64,000 nt of DNA, taken from contig NZ_RBKT01000001.1 of NCBI RefSeq assembly GCF_003633685.1, positions 2,728,001 through 2,792,000 of the forward strand. Reading direction: 5' to 3'. This DNA is from Micromonospora pisi. GTDB taxonomy: Bacteria > Actinomycetota > Actinomycetes > Mycobacteriales > Micromonosporaceae. This document shows positions 45,444 through 54,731 of the stretch, in pieces. Position 1 is the stretch's first letter, and each line of letters opens with the position of its first letter. Under the pieces are notes generated by a model. That model saw only the letters and a program-made list of their open reading frames with translations. It did no database searches and had not been told where the DNA came from. The position numbers and the translations under genes were made by a program.

Positions 45444-46463
45444 GTGACCAAGATCGACGACGTCGCACGGCTGGCGCGGGTCTCCACCGCCACGGTTTCC
45501 CGCGCCCTGCGCGGGCTGCCGACGGTGTCGGAGTCCACCCGCGCCCGCGTGCTCGCCGCCGCCGAACAGCTCGGATACACCGCCTCACCCAGCGCCTCCC
45601 GGCTCGCCGGCGGGCGTACCGGGACGATCGCGGTGGTCGTCCCCCAGATCACCCGCTGGTTCTTCGGCACGGTGGTCGACGCGGCCGAGGAGACCCTCCG
45701 CGAAGCCGGGTACGACCTGCTCCTCTACAACCTCGGTGACCAGGAGAGCAACCGCCGGCAACTGCTCCACGCCAGCAACCTGCAGAAGCGGGCCGACGCG
45801 TTGATGCTGGTCTCCACCCCACTCTCCGAAGCCGAACTGGCGACCATCGCCCAACTACGACTGCCCGGGGTGACGGTCAGCTCCGGCGCCGCCGTACCGG
45901 GATGGCCCAGTGTCCGGATCGACGACGTCGGCGCGGCCCGGGCCGCCACCGCCCACCTGCTCTCGCTCGGTCACCACCGGATCGCGCACCTGGCCGGTGA
46001 CGCCTCCGCGGAACTCTCCTTCACCACCCACATCGACCGGCGACTCGGCTACCAGCAGGCGTTGCTCGCCGCCGGACAGAAACCTGATCCCCGGCTGGAC
46101 GTCGAAGCCCAGTTCACCGTCGACGGTGGCAGCCAGGCGACGCTCGACCTGCTGAGCCGGGGCGAACCACCAACGGCGATCTTCGCCGCCTGCGACGAGA
46201 TGGCGATGGGTGCGATGTCCACGCTCCGCTCGGCCGGCCTCCGGGTGCCACAGGACGTCAGCGTCATCGGGCTGGACGACCACGACCTCGCCGCCGCCGT
46301 CGGGCTGACCACGGTCGCCCAGCCGGCCGCCACCCACGGCCGGCTCGCCGCCGGCCTGCTGCTCGACCCCTTGGCGGGACGCCCCCGGGCGACCTCGGCA
46401 TCGATCATCCTGCCCACCCGCCTCGTCGTACGAGAGTCGACCGGGCCACCGCGCAGCGGGTGA
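45444..46463 (+). CDS. LacI-family transcriptional regulator
   Basis: 339 aa. HTH MTKIDDVARLARVSTATVSR at the N-terminus and hinge LGYTASPSASRLAGGRTG, then a periplasmic-binding-like sensor (VVDAAEETLREAGYDLLLYN, AIFAACDEMAMGAMSTL). It probably binds 41837-41850 and is released by an alpha-glucoside or its phosphate. GTG 45444. Confidence 0.9.
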   Translation: MTKIDDVARLARVSTATVSRALRGLPTVSESTRARVLAAAEQLGYTASPSASRLAGGRTGTIAVVVPQITRWFFGTVVDAAEETLREAGYDLLLYNLGDQESNRRQLLHASNLQKRADALMLVSTPLSEAELATIAQLRLPGVTVSSGAAVPGWPSVRIDDVGAARAATAHLLSLGHHRIAHLAGDASAELSFTTHIDRRLGYQQALLAAGQKPDPRLDVEAQFTVDGGSQATLDLLSRGEPPTAIFAACDEMAMGAMSTLRSAGLRVPQDVSVIGLDDHDLAAAVGLTTVAQPAATHGRLAAGLLLDPLAGRPRATSASIILPTRLVVRESTGPPRSG

Positions 46464-46602
46464 GCCCGTCGCCCGCCCAGCCCTGGGCAAAGTGGCCAGA
46501 ACACCGGCAGACTGAGACAGAACGACGCAACACCCCGGACCATGCCGGCCACCGGCCGGCTGCCCGAGTACCAACCTGCCCGACACCCATGGGGAGCACG
46601 CC

Positions 46603-48309
46603 CTGAACAGCCAGCAGACTCCATCCTCGACCACCGAGCTGCCGCAGACCTCGGTTGCACCGAGCGACCAGCCGGAACCCGCGCAGTGGTGGCGAGAGGC
46701 GGTCATCTACCAGATCTACCCCCGCTCCTTCGCCGACGGCAACGGCGACGGTGTCGGTGACCTCCCCGGCATCACCGCCCGCCTGGACCACCTCGTCGAA
46801 CTCGGAGCCGACGCGATCTGGCTCTCCCCGTTCTACCCGTCGCCGCAGGCCGACGCCGGGTACGACGTGGCCGACTACCGCGGCGTCGACCCGCTCTTCG
46901 GCCAACTCGCCGACGCCGACACGCTGATCGGCGCCGCCCACGCGCGCGGCCTACGGGTCATCGTCGACCTGGTGCCCAACCACACCTCGGCCGCCCACCC
47001 CTGGTTCGGCGCCGCCCTGGCCGCCGCCCCCGGCAGCCCGGAACGGCAGCGCTACATCTTCCGCGACGGCCGGGGGGCCGCCGGCGAGGAGCCGCCCAAC
47101 GACTGGCAGAGCGTCTTCGGCGGCCCCGCCTGGACCCGGGTCACCACTCCCGACGGACAGCCGGGTCAGTGGTACCTGCACCTGTTCGACCCCGGGCAGC
47201 CGGACCTGAACTGGGACCGCCCCGAGGTACGCGCCGAGTTCCTCGACATCCTGCGGTTCTGGCTCGACCGGGGCGTCGACGGTTTCCGGGTCGACGTCGC
47301 ACACGGCCTGATCAAGCAGGCCGACCTCGCCGACTGGAGCTACCCGCAGGAACCCCTCTCCGGCGAGGGCACCGACCGACCGCGCCCACCGATGTGGGAC
47401 CAGGACGGTGTGCACGACATCTACCGCGACTGGCGGGAGGTGCTCGACAGCTACCCGGACGAGCGCATCCTGGTCGCCGAGGCGTGGGTGCAGCCCGCCG
47501 AGCGGCTCGCCGCGTACGTCCGCCCGGACGAGATGCACCAGGCATTCAACTTCGAATACCTGGAGGCGGCCTGGACCGCCCCCGCCCAGTACGCGGTCAT
47601 CACCCGTTCGCTGGAGGCGACCTCGGCGGTCGGCGCACCCACCACCTGGGTGCTCTCCAACCACGACGTGATCCGGCACGCGTCCCGGCTCGGCCTGCCG
47701 GTCGGACAGACCCGGCCGAACGGGATCGGCGCCGACGACCCGCAGCCGGACGGCGTACTCGGGTTGCGCCGGGCCCGCGCCGCCACCCTGCTGATGCTCG
47801 CCCTGCCCGGCTCGGCCTACCTCTACCAGGGCGAGGAACTGGGGCTGCCCGAGCACACCACGATGCCCGACGAGGCCCGACAGGACCCGACCTGGGAGCG
47901 CAGCGGGCACACCCACCGGGGCCGGGACGGCTGCCGGGTGCCGATCCCGTGGGAGTCGAACGCGCCGTCGTACGGCTTCGGCCCGACCGACCGGAGCTGG
48001 CTGCCGCAGCCCGTGGTGTACGCCGAGTACGCGCTCGACCTGCAACGAGGGGTGACGGGCTCGACGTACGAGCTGTACCGGACGGCGCTGCGGCTGCGCC
48101 GTGAACACGGCCTGGGCCGGGGCGGGGTCTACTGGCTGACCAGCCCGGACGACGTGATCACCTTCCGCAACGGGGAGCTGACCGTACTGACCAACTTCGG
48201 TCCGGAGGCAGTGCCGCTGCCGGCCGGCGCCACCGTCCTGGTCTCCAGTGCCCCGCTCGACCCCGACGACCAGGTCCCCACCGACGTCACCGTCTGGTAC
48301 CACGCCTGA
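46603..48309 (+). CDS. GH13 alpha-glucosidase, CTG start
   Basis: 568 aa. WWREAVIYQIYPRSFADGNG is the GH13 start (beta1); the catalytic nucleophile is Asp231 in GFRVDVAHG, acid/base Glu293 in VAEAWV, and Asp355 in SNHDV. It is an oligo-1,6-glucosidase/alpha-glucosidase type enzyme of the sugar operon, cytoplasmic. No ATG, GTG or TTG lies in frame between the upstream stop (46513) and 46867. CTG at 46603 has a good GGGGAG at 46591-46596 six bases upstream. A GTG start at 46867 would cut 88 residues including beta1. Confidence 0.86.
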   Translation: MNSQQTPSSTTELPQTSVAPSDQPEPAQWWREAVIYQIYPRSFADGNGDGVGDLPGITARLDHLVELGADAIWLSPFYPSPQADAGYDVADYRGVDPLFGQLADADTLIGAAHARGLRVIVDLVPNHTSAAHPWFGAALAAAPGSPERQRYIFRDGRGAAGEEPPNDWQSVFGGPAWTRVTTPDGQPGQWYLHLFDPGQPDLNWDRPEVRAEFLDILRFWLDRGVDGFRVDVAHGLIKQADLADWSYPQEPLSGEGTDRPRPPMWDQDGVHDIYRDWREVLDSYPDERILVAEAWVQPAERLAAYVRPDEMHQAFNFEYLEAAWTAPAQYAVITRSLEATSAVGAPTTWVLSNHDVIRHASRLGLPVGQTRPNGIGADDPQPDGVLGLRRARAATLLMLALPGSAYLYQGEELGLPEHTTMPDEARQDPTWERSGHTHRGRDGCRVPIPWESNAPSYGFGPTDRSWLPQPVVYAEYALDLQRGVTGSTYELYRTALRLRREHGLGRGGVYWLTSPDDVITFRNGELTVLTNFGPEAVPLPAGATVLVSSAPLDPDDQVPTDVTVWYHA

Positions 48310-48310
48310 G

Positions 48311-48367
48311 GGGTAAGGACGGGCCCCTTGTTAACGCATAGCGTTAACAAGGGGCCCTTCCTTACCC
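48311..48367. repeat. Palindromic repeat family, copy 2
   Basis: 57 bp: arms of 27 bp (beginning GGGTAAGGACGGGCCCC) pair with one mismatch around a 3-nt loop (ATA), with an inner GTTAACGC/GCGTTAAC stem. The stop of the MFS gene lies within the right arm. It sits between convergent genes. It differs from copy 3 at two of 57 positions. Confidence 0.85.
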
Positions 48368-49831
48368 GCCGTCGGCGCGGACCTCGTCGGCGCGGTCGTG
48401 CAGCAGGGTGTGCACGTCCCCGATGTCCCGTGGCGAGGTACGGGACGCCAGCCAGTACATGATCCCGGTGGGGATGAAGAAGAGCTGGAACGCGGCCAAC
48501 CCCACGGCGAAGTTCAACGGTGGTGGGAAGGCCGCCCGCAGCCCCTGGAAGGCCACCCCGACCAGCCCGTTGCCGGCCGCCCGACCGACCCCGTTGACCA
48601 GGTTGCCGAGACTGTAGACGGTGCCCCGGTGCTCGGGTGGGTTGACGTCGGCGATCAGAGCGAACCAGTTCGGTGAGTTCGCCGAGGTCAGGGCGAGCGC
48701 GAGCAACGCGGTGAGCAGACTGAACCCGACCGTCGGCTCGGTCAGCACACTACCGAGCACCGCGCCGATCACCGTCCCCGCACCGGCCCCGTCCGGGACG
48801 TCGATCCGGATCGGAACAAAGAACAGGACCAGGTAGAACGGCACGGCCGCGAGGATGCCGACGGCCGCGACCAACGCCCGGCCCCGGGGCGTACGCCGTT
48901 GCAGCGCGTCGCCGACTAGTCCACCGACAATGGAGAGCACCCCGCCGAGTTGGAACAGGGTGGCGAAGACGCTGCCCACGATGATCGCGGTGGCGGTGGA
49001 GAGACCCTGGTCCTCGGCCCGCTCCTGGAACAGCACCGGCAGCCAGACCAGTGAGCCGAAGGCCGCCTGCGCGGTCAGTCCCTGCAGGATCAGCCAGCGG
49101 TTGGTCCGCCGCCCCAGGATCACCGGCAGGTCGGCCCGGCCGATCCGGTAGTCGTACTCGTGCCCGGTGGCGATCGCCCCGGCGAGTTCGGGTTCGCTCT
49201 GCCCACGCTGGATGTCGTACGTGAACAGGTAGGCGACCGTGGCGACCAGCCCGGCGACGCTGAGCACCAGGAACGGCAGCCGCCAGTCGGTCGAGCCGAG
49301 GATGCCGCCGAGCAGCGTGCCGGCGAGCGTACCGACGCCCTGGGAGAGGCCCCAGAAGCTCATCACCAGCCCCCGGCGGCTGGGCGAGATGAGGTCGGTG
49401 ACGACCGAGAAGCCGACCGAGCCGACGGCACCGAGACCGATCGCCGCCACCGCCTGCGCGGCGAAGAACGCGGGCCAGCCGCCGGCCGCGCCGAAGAACT
49501 CCGGGTAGTTGCCGGCGGCGGCGCTGCCGGCCGTACCGAGCGCCCAGAGCAGGGTGCCGATCATCAGCAGGGGCTTCCGGTTGGTCCGGTCGCCGTAGTA
49601 CGCCCAACCGACCGCCGCCACCGCGCTGACCAGGAAGTTGACCGCGGTGACCAGCCCGATCGCCGACACGTTGACGTGCAGTGTGTCGCTGATCGGCCGG
49701 TAGAGCGGCGGGACCAGCCCGATCGCCACGTTGTCCAGTGAGGCGAGTACGACGAAGACGACCACGCTGTAGATCCGGTGTATCGGGCCGCCGCCCCGGG
49801 CCACCCGCCCGCCACCGCTGGTCCTGGTCAT
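48362..49831 (-). CDS. MFS transporter (spinster-like)
   Basis: 489 aa, about 12 membrane segments. YYGDRTNRKPLLMIG is the motif A loop (GDRxxRK) and LISPSRRGLVMSFW follows helix 4. It resembles spinster-type sugar/lipid transporters, but no substrate can be assigned. ATG 49831 is preferred over an upstream in-frame start. The stop lies in the palindrome. Confidence 0.82.
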   Translation of the reverse strand: MTRTSGGGRVARGGGPIHRIYSVVVFVVLASLDNVAIGLVPPLYRPISDTLHVNVSAIGLVTAVNFLVSAVAAVGWAYYGDRTNRKPLLMIGTLLWALGTAGSAAAGNYPEFFGAAGGWPAFFAAQAVAAIGLGAVGSVGFSVVTDLISPSRRGLVMSFWGLSQGVGTLAGTLLGGILGSTDWRLPFLVLSVAGLVATVAYLFTYDIQRGQSEPELAGAIATGHEYDYRIGRADLPVILGRRTNRWLILQGLTAQAAFGSLVWLPVLFQERAEDQGLSTATAIIVGSVFATLFQLGGVLSIVGGLVGDALQRRTPRGRALVAAVGILAAVPFYLVLFFVPIRIDVPDGAGAGTVIGAVLGSVLTEPTVGFSLLTALLALALTSANSPNWFALIADVNPPEHRGTVYSLGNLVNGVGRAAGNGLVGVAFQGLRAAFPPPLNFAVGLAAFQLFFIPTGIMYWLASRTSPRDIGDVHTLLHDRADEVRADGG

Positions 49832-49900
49832 CTCCGACACCTGCACAGCATGCGGCAACGCCCCGGGGTGTCGTAACACCCGGGCCGGTTGAACAGCGGC

Positions 49901-49932
49901 GGCGCGCTGTCAAAGCGGCGCGCTGTCAAAGC
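49901..49932. repeat. 16-bp direct repeat
   Basis: GGCGCGCTGTCAAAGC occurs exactly twice in tandem (49901-49916, 49917-49932), with a degraded third copy to about 49951. It lies in the 266-bp gap between the MFS and sigma genes. No gene seen in the rest of the gap. Confidence 0.65.
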
Positions 49933-50097
49933 GGCGGCGCGCTCCCGAAGCGACGGCGGGCCGGCGGCGCTGCACCGTGCTCCGCTCCGGCGACGGTTCT
50001 CGCTCCACGACGATCTGAGATCTTGATTGCGTTCGGTCGCTAGGCAGCAGCCGGCCCGGTGCCGGCGTTGTTATCGGCATGAGGGACAGGTATCTAC

Positions 50098-50622
50098 ATG
50101 AACGCTGACCTGGAACGGGAGTTCAGCGACTTCGTCGAGGCGCGTACGCACGCGCTGTTCCGGACCGCGCTCGCGCTCAGCGGACACCGCCAGCAGGCCG
50201 AGGACCTGCTCCAGACGGTGCTGGCAAAGGGTGCCCGGCACTGGGGCCGAATCCGCACCGGCAACCCGGAGGCGTACCTGCGTACCGCGCTGTACCGCCA
50301 GCAGACAAGTTGGTGGCGCAGTCTGCGGCAGCGTCGCGAGGTGAGCACCGAGCAGGTGCCAGAGGTTCGGGCACCGAGGGACGACACGGCCACCGTCGAC
50401 CTCCACCTCGCGCTCCGGCAGGCACTGGCCCGGCTCGCGCCCAAACACCGGGCGGTGCTCGTGCTGCGCTACTTCGAGGACCGGCCGGACAGCGAGATCG
50501 CGGAGATCCTCGACTGCGCCGAATCCACCGTACGGAGCCAGGCCGCGCGCGCCCTCGCCCGGCTGCGTGGCCACTGTCCCGAACTCGACATCCTTGGCAC
50601 GAAGGAGAAGGCGGAACGATGA
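50098..50622 (+). CDS. SigE-type ECF sigma factor
   Basis: 174 aa. FSDFVEARTHALFRTALALS is sigma region 2 start (SigE family TIGR02983-like), and DSEIAEILDCAESTVRSQAA is the region 4 HTH. The ATGA overlap with the next gene indicates a sigma/sensor pair. ATG 50098. Confidence 0.85.
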   Translation: MNADLEREFSDFVEARTHALFRTALALSGHRQQAEDLLQTVLAKGARHWGRIRTGNPEAYLRTALYRQQTSWWRSLRQRREVSTEQVPEVRAPRDDTATVDLHLALRQALARLAPKHRAVLVLRYFEDRPDSEIAEILDCAESTVRSQAARALARLRGHCPELDILGTKEKAER

Positions 50623-51833
50623 ACCTGCATCTCACCGGAGCGCTCCGCAACGCGTTCGAGGAGCTGGCCGAGACCGCACCACCGCCGGCCGGGATGGCCC
50701 GTACCGCGCTGGTCACCGCCCGACGGCAGCGGATCGTCCAGAAGGTCGCCGGTGGCGGGATCGCCGCCGCTGTCTGCGCCACGCTGGTCGGCGTGATCGC
50801 CGCTGTCGGCCCGATCGGGACCGCGGACGGCGGCAACCAGGTCGCCGGCGGCGGGTTCAAGCCGCTCGTGGTCACCGCGTACAGCGGCATCCGGGATCGG
50901 TCGATCGAGGACCCGAGCCCGCACTTCCAGTACTCGCTCCTGCTCGACCCGAAGACCGGACGGTACGAACGGATTCCCTACCGGTACGCAATGCCCTCAC
51001 CTGACGGCTCCCGGGTGCTGGTCGGGACCGGCGACAACGGCCCGAATCCCACCCGGATGGGAGTGATGGACCGCGCCACCGGGGACGTGCGGTGGATCGA
51101 TGACCCCGGCGAGGCCGACTCCTTCAGCGTGCTCGGCTACTCCGACAACGGCCAGTGGTCACCGGACGGGCGGCGGATCCTCTTCACCCACATGCCCCGT
51201 CAGGGTGAGCCGCGCTTCGCCGTGGTCGATCCGGAGACCCTCCAGACCACCTTCGTTCCCCTGCCCGACCTCACCTCCGACCACCATCTGGGCCTGGGCC
51301 TGGTCTGGACGCCGGACAGCAGGGGAATCGCGCTGACGCTGACGCGGCTCCCCGAGAATCTGGAGACAGGCGCCGTGGTGACCGGAGTCCGCTTCTACGA
51401 CCTGACCGGCAAGGTGGTCCGTACGGTTACCACCGACGCCGGCACCTTGACCCGCCCCGCCTTCTCACCGGACGGCAAGCAGATGGCCCTGATCACACCC
51501 ATCAGCGGCCTGACCCCCGTCACTGTCACCGTCACCGACCCGACCACCGGGGCGGTGCAGCACACGATGTCCCTGCCGCGCGCCTCGGATCTGATCGGCT
51601 GGGCGGACGACGAACATCTCCTGGTCCGCGCCTTTCCCGACGAGGATTCACCGACGTCTGGGGAGCCGGCCGGCCCCGGCGCGGCGACTCCCGAGGCGAA
51701 CGCCCGGCTGCTCGTCGTCGACCTGAACGGGCGGGTGGACCACTCGATGCGACTGCCGAACGATCATGCCGAACGCCTCTTTGTCGGCCCCTCCACCGGC
51801 CTGCCCGTCAGCGCCGCACCGATCACCTTCTGA
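50619..51833 (+). CDS. Membrane-anchored beta-propeller-like partner of the sigma factor
   Basis: 404 aa. Short cytoplasmic N-terminus, one membrane segment (GGGIAAAVCATLVGVIAAVG, about 45-65), then a TolB/WD-like outer domain with repeated SPDG motifs (MPSPDGSRVL, WSPDGRRILF, FSPDGKQMAL). No clear anti-sigma zinc motif, so anti-sigma activity is inferred from the overlap only. Confidence 0.76.
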   Translation: MNLHLTGALRNAFEELAETAPPPAGMARTALVTARRQRIVQKVAGGGIAAAVCATLVGVIAAVGPIGTADGGNQVAGGGFKPLVVTAYSGIRDRSIEDPSPHFQYSLLLDPKTGRYERIPYRYAMPSPDGSRVLVGTGDNGPNPTRMGVMDRATGDVRWIDDPGEADSFSVLGYSDNGQWSPDGRRILFTHMPRQGEPRFAVVDPETLQTTFVPLPDLTSDHHLGLGLVWTPDSRGIALTLTRLPENLETGAVVTGVRFYDLTGKVVRTVTTDAGTLTRPAFSPDGKQMALITPISGLTPVTVTVTDPTTGAVQHTMSLPRASDLIGWADDEHLLVRAFPDEDSPTSGEPAGPGAATPEANARLLVVDLNGRVDHSMRLPNDHAERLFVGPSTGLPVSAAPITF

Positions 51834-51857
51834 ACCGCCCGGCCCGCGCGCGTTGAC

Positions 51858-51936
51858 CCAGGGTCTGTCGATCATGAAGTTGGCGCATCCGGGAGAGATC
51901 GAAACCCGCGCCAACTTCATGATCGACACCAGGGTC
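51858..51936. mobile_element. 63-bp palindromic element with 8-bp flanking direct repeats
   Basis: A perfect 21-bp inverted repeat (51866-51886 and 51908-51928, starting TGTCGATCATGAAG) encloses a 21-nt loop. It is directly bounded by CCAGGGTC on both sides (51858-51865 and 51929-51936), like a target-site duplication. The right repeat overlaps the xylB stop by 2 bp. No transposase is encoded, so it would be a non-autonomous MITE/REP-like unit. Confidence 0.62.
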
Positions 51937-53398
51937 AGTGGGTGGGGCGGTTGATGAACAGGTCGCGGGCGGCGACGTACTGGTCCCGGATCTGCGGAGC
52001 GGCGGGGGCGTCGTACTCCTGGGTGGAGCTGGCCACCCAGGAGGGCGGCGCGTCACCGCCGAGAGCGACCCACGCGGCCTGGCGGGCGGCACCGTCGGCG
52101 ACATACTCGCCGGGGGCGGGGACCAGGACCGGGCAGCCGAAGACCTCGGGCGCGATCCGACGGACCGCCTCGGAGCGGGCACCGCCGCCGACCAGGATCA
52201 CCCGGTTGACCGTGGCGCCCTGGGCCACCATCGCGTCAAGCCCGTCGGCGAGCCCGCAGAGCAGCCCCTCGATCGCGGCCCGCGCCAGGTGGGCCGGGGT
52301 TGAGGTACGCAGGGTCAGCCCGTGTACGGCACCGGTGGCGAGTGGACGGTTCGGCGTCCGCTCCCCCTCCAGGTACGGCACCAGCACCAGCCCGTCCGCC
52401 CCGGCCGGAGCCGAGAGCGCCAACCGGGCCAGCTCGTCCAGATCGACCCCGAGCAGTTTCGCCGCCGCGTCCAGCACCCGCGCCGCGTTGAGTGTGGCGA
52501 CCAGCGGCAGGAATCGGCCGGTGGCGTCGGCGAACCCGGCCACCGCACCGGAGCTGTCCTGCGACGGCGTCTCGGCGACGCTGAACACGGTGCCCGAGGT
52601 GCCGACGGAGACGATCACATCGCCGGGGAGCGCGCCCACGCCGAGCGCCGCGGCGGCGTTGTCGCCGGTGCCCGGGGCAAGCGGCGCGCCGTTGGCCAGT
52701 TCACCGGCCCGACCGGTGGGGTCGAGCACCACCGGCACCACCGGCCGCCGACCGAACGCCTGCTCCAGCAGGTCGAAACGGTATTCGCCGGTACGCGGGG
52801 ACCAGTAGCCGGTGCCGCTCGCGTCCCCGCGGTCGGTACGGAGCGTGTCCAGTCCGCCCGCACCAGCCAGCCGCCAGGTGAGCCAGTCGTGCGGCAGGCA
52901 GACCGCGGCGGTCCGTTCCGCCGAAGCCGGTTCGTTCCGGGCGAGCCAGCGCAGCTTCGTCACGGTGAAGCTGGCCACCGGCACGCTTCCCACCGCCTCG
53001 GCCCACGCCTGCCGGCCGGCGACGAGGTCACCGACCCGGTCACCGGACTCACCCGCGTCGGCGGCACGACCGCTGACGCCGAGTTCCTCGATCAGCTCGG
53101 TGGCGGCACCGGCCGACCGGGTGTCGTTCCAGAGCAGAGCGGGCCGGACGACCGCGCCCCGCTCGTCGAGACAGACCATGCCGTGCTGCTGGCCGGCGAC
53201 CGAGGCGGCAACCACGTCCGCCAGGCCGCCGGCCTGCACCACGGCATCCTGCAACGCATCCCACCACGCCTGCGGATCCACCTCGGTGCCGACCGGATGG
53301 GCGGCCCGCCCGGAACGGACCAGCTCGCCGGTTTCGGCGTCGCGGATCATCACCTTGCACGACTGGGTCGACGAGTCGACCCCGGCGACGAGCGCCAT
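51935..53398 (-). CDS. xylB: Xylulokinase
   Basis: 487 aa FGGY kinase. N-terminal [15 protein letters not shown] is the ATPase phosphate-1 motif and WNDTRS the substrate motif. [13 protein letters not shown] and [18 protein letters not shown] are the second domain landmarks. It phosphorylates D-xylulose after XylA. ATG 53398 has GGAGG upstream. It is downstream of xylA, 71 bp apart. Confidence 0.92.
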   Translation of the reverse strand: MALVAGVDSSTQSCKVMIRDAETGELVRSGRAAHPVGTEVDPQAWWDALQDAVVQAGGLADVVAASVAGQQHGMVCLDERGAVVRPALLWNDTRSAGAATELIEELGVSGRAADAGESGDRVGDLVAGRQAWAEAVGSVPVASFTVTKLRWLARNEPASAERTAAVCLPHDWLTWRLAGAGGLDTLRTDRGDASGTGYWSPRTGEYRFDLLEQAFGRRPVVPVVLDPTGRAGELANGAPLAPGTGDNAAAALGVGALPGDVIVSVGTSGTVFSVAETPSQDSSGAVAGFADATGRFLPLVATLNAARVLDAAAKLLGVDLDELARLALSAPAGADGLVLVPYLEGERTPNRPLATGAVHGLTLRTSTPAHLARAAIEGLLCGLADGLDAMVAQGATVNRVILVGGGARSEAVRRIAPEVFGCPVLVPAPGEYVADGAARQAAWVALGGDAPPSWVASSTQEYDAPAAPQIRDQYVAARDLFINRPTH

Positions 53399-53469
53399 CT
53401 CCGGCCTCCGTGGCTGAGGGGGTGGGTGGATCTAGCAAGCAGGGGTACGGATACGGATGGGCTTACGGA

Positions 53470-54657
53470 TCAACGGGCGCCGAGCAGGTGCTCGACGGCG
53501 AGCTGGTTGAGCCGGACGAAACCGAAGCCCCGCGCCGACACCTCGGCGACGTCGAGGTCCTCGAAGGCGCTCCGGTCGGCGATCAGATCGGCGTAGGTCT
53601 CGCCCTCGGCCACCGTCGGCGTGGAGAGTTCGCCGACCTTGCTGGCGGCGAGCGCCTCCTGCACCTCGGGGTCGGCCCGGAACGCCGCCGCCCGCTCCTT
53701 GAGCAGCAGGTAGGTGCGCATGTTCGCGGCGGCCGACGCCCAGACCCCGTCGAAGTTCTCGGTCCGGGACGGCTTGTAGTCGAAGTGCCGCGGGCCCTGG
53801 TACGCCGGGGCACCCTCCGGGCCGCCGAACTCCAGCAGGTCGACCAGGGCGAACGAGTTCATCAGGTCGCCGTGACCGAAGACCAGGTCCTGGTCGTACT
53901 TGATGCCACGCTGGCCGTTGAGGTCGAGGTGGAAGAGCTTGCCGGCCCAGAGCGCCTGGGCGATGCCGTGCGCGTAGTTGAGGCCGGCCATCTGCTCGTG
54001 TCCGGTCTCCGGGTTGAGACCGACCAGCTCGGGGTGCTCCAGCTCGTTGATGAAGGCCAGGGCGTGCCCGACGGTGGGGAGCAGGATGTCGCCCCGGGGC
54101 TCGTTCGGCTTCGGCTCGATCGCGAACCGGATGTCGTAGCCCTTGTCGAGGACGTACTGCGAGAGCAGGTTGACCGCCTCGCGGTAGCGGTCCAGGGCCG
54201 CCCGGATGTCCTTGGCGACGTCGTACTCGGAACCTTCCCGGCCGCCCCACATGACGAAGGTCTTGGCACCGAGTTCGGCCGCGAGGTCGACGTTGCGCAG
54301 CACCTTACGCAGGGCGAAGCGGCGTACGTCGCGGTCGTTGCTGGTGAACCCGCCGTCCTTGAAGATCGGGTGGGTGAAGAGGTTGGTGGTGACCATCGGC
54401 ACCACCAGCCCGGTCTCGTCCAGCGCCTTGCGGAACCGGGAGATGTGGTGGTCCCGGGCCGGGTTGTCGGAGCCGAACGGGATCAGGTCGTCGTCGTGGA
54501 AGGTGATGCCGTACGCACCGAGTTCGGAGAGCTTGTGCACCGCCTCCACCGCGTCGAGCGGCGCGCGGGTGGCGTCACCGAACGGGTCGCGGGCCTCCCA
54601 GCCCACCGTCCAGAGGCCAAAGGAGAACTTGTCGGCGCGGGTCGGTTCGGCAGCCAT
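53470..54657 (-). CDS. xylA: Xylose isomerase
   Basis: 395 aa. Active-site ITFHDDDL (His54, Asp57), metal ligands in [11 protein letters not shown] and [10 protein letters not shown], plus [10 protein letters not shown] and FDYKPSRTE. Length matches the class I actinobacterial enzyme. Converts D-xylose to D-xylulose. ATG 54657 has GGAGG. Confidence 0.96.
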   Translation of the reverse strand: MAAEPTRADKFSFGLWTVGWEARDPFGDATRAPLDAVEAVHKLSELGAYGITFHDDDLIPFGSDNPARDHHISRFRKALDETGLVVPMVTTNLFTHPIFKDGGFTSNDRDVRRFALRKVLRNVDLAAELGAKTFVMWGGREGSEYDVAKDIRAALDRYREAVNLLSQYVLDKGYDIRFAIEPKPNEPRGDILLPTVGHALAFINELEHPELVGLNPETGHEQMAGLNYAHGIAQALWAGKLFHLDLNGQRGIKYDQDLVFGHGDLMNSFALVDLLEFGGPEGAPAYQGPRHFDYKPSRTENFDGVWASAAANMRTYLLLKERAAAFRADPEVQEALAASKVGELSTPTVAEGETYADLIADRSAFEDLDVAEVSARGFGFVRLNQLAVEHLLGAR

Positions 54658-54680
54658 CGATGACCTCCACGTAACATCCC

Positions 54681-54710
54681 TGATTTGTTTACCCGTTGAA
54701 TTATTTGACC
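54681..54710. promoter_or_regulatory. AT-rich xylA/xylR divergent promoter-operator
   Basis: The 74-bp region between xylA and the ROK gene has a TGATTTGTTTACCC stretch and GAATTATTTGACC that stand out from the GC-rich background. TTGACC (54705-54710) could be a -35 box. It is the probable XylR site. Confidence 0.55.
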
Positions 54711-54731
54711 GGCCTATGGCATTGTCAAGAC

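Noticed and set aside
46951-48303. 450-aa minus-strand frame across the GH13 gene
   Set aside because: Opposite strand has all GH13 catalytic motifs.
46867-48309. GTG at 46867 as the GH13 start
   Set aside because: It removes the conserved beta1 region and lies mid-domain without a Shine-Dalgarno.
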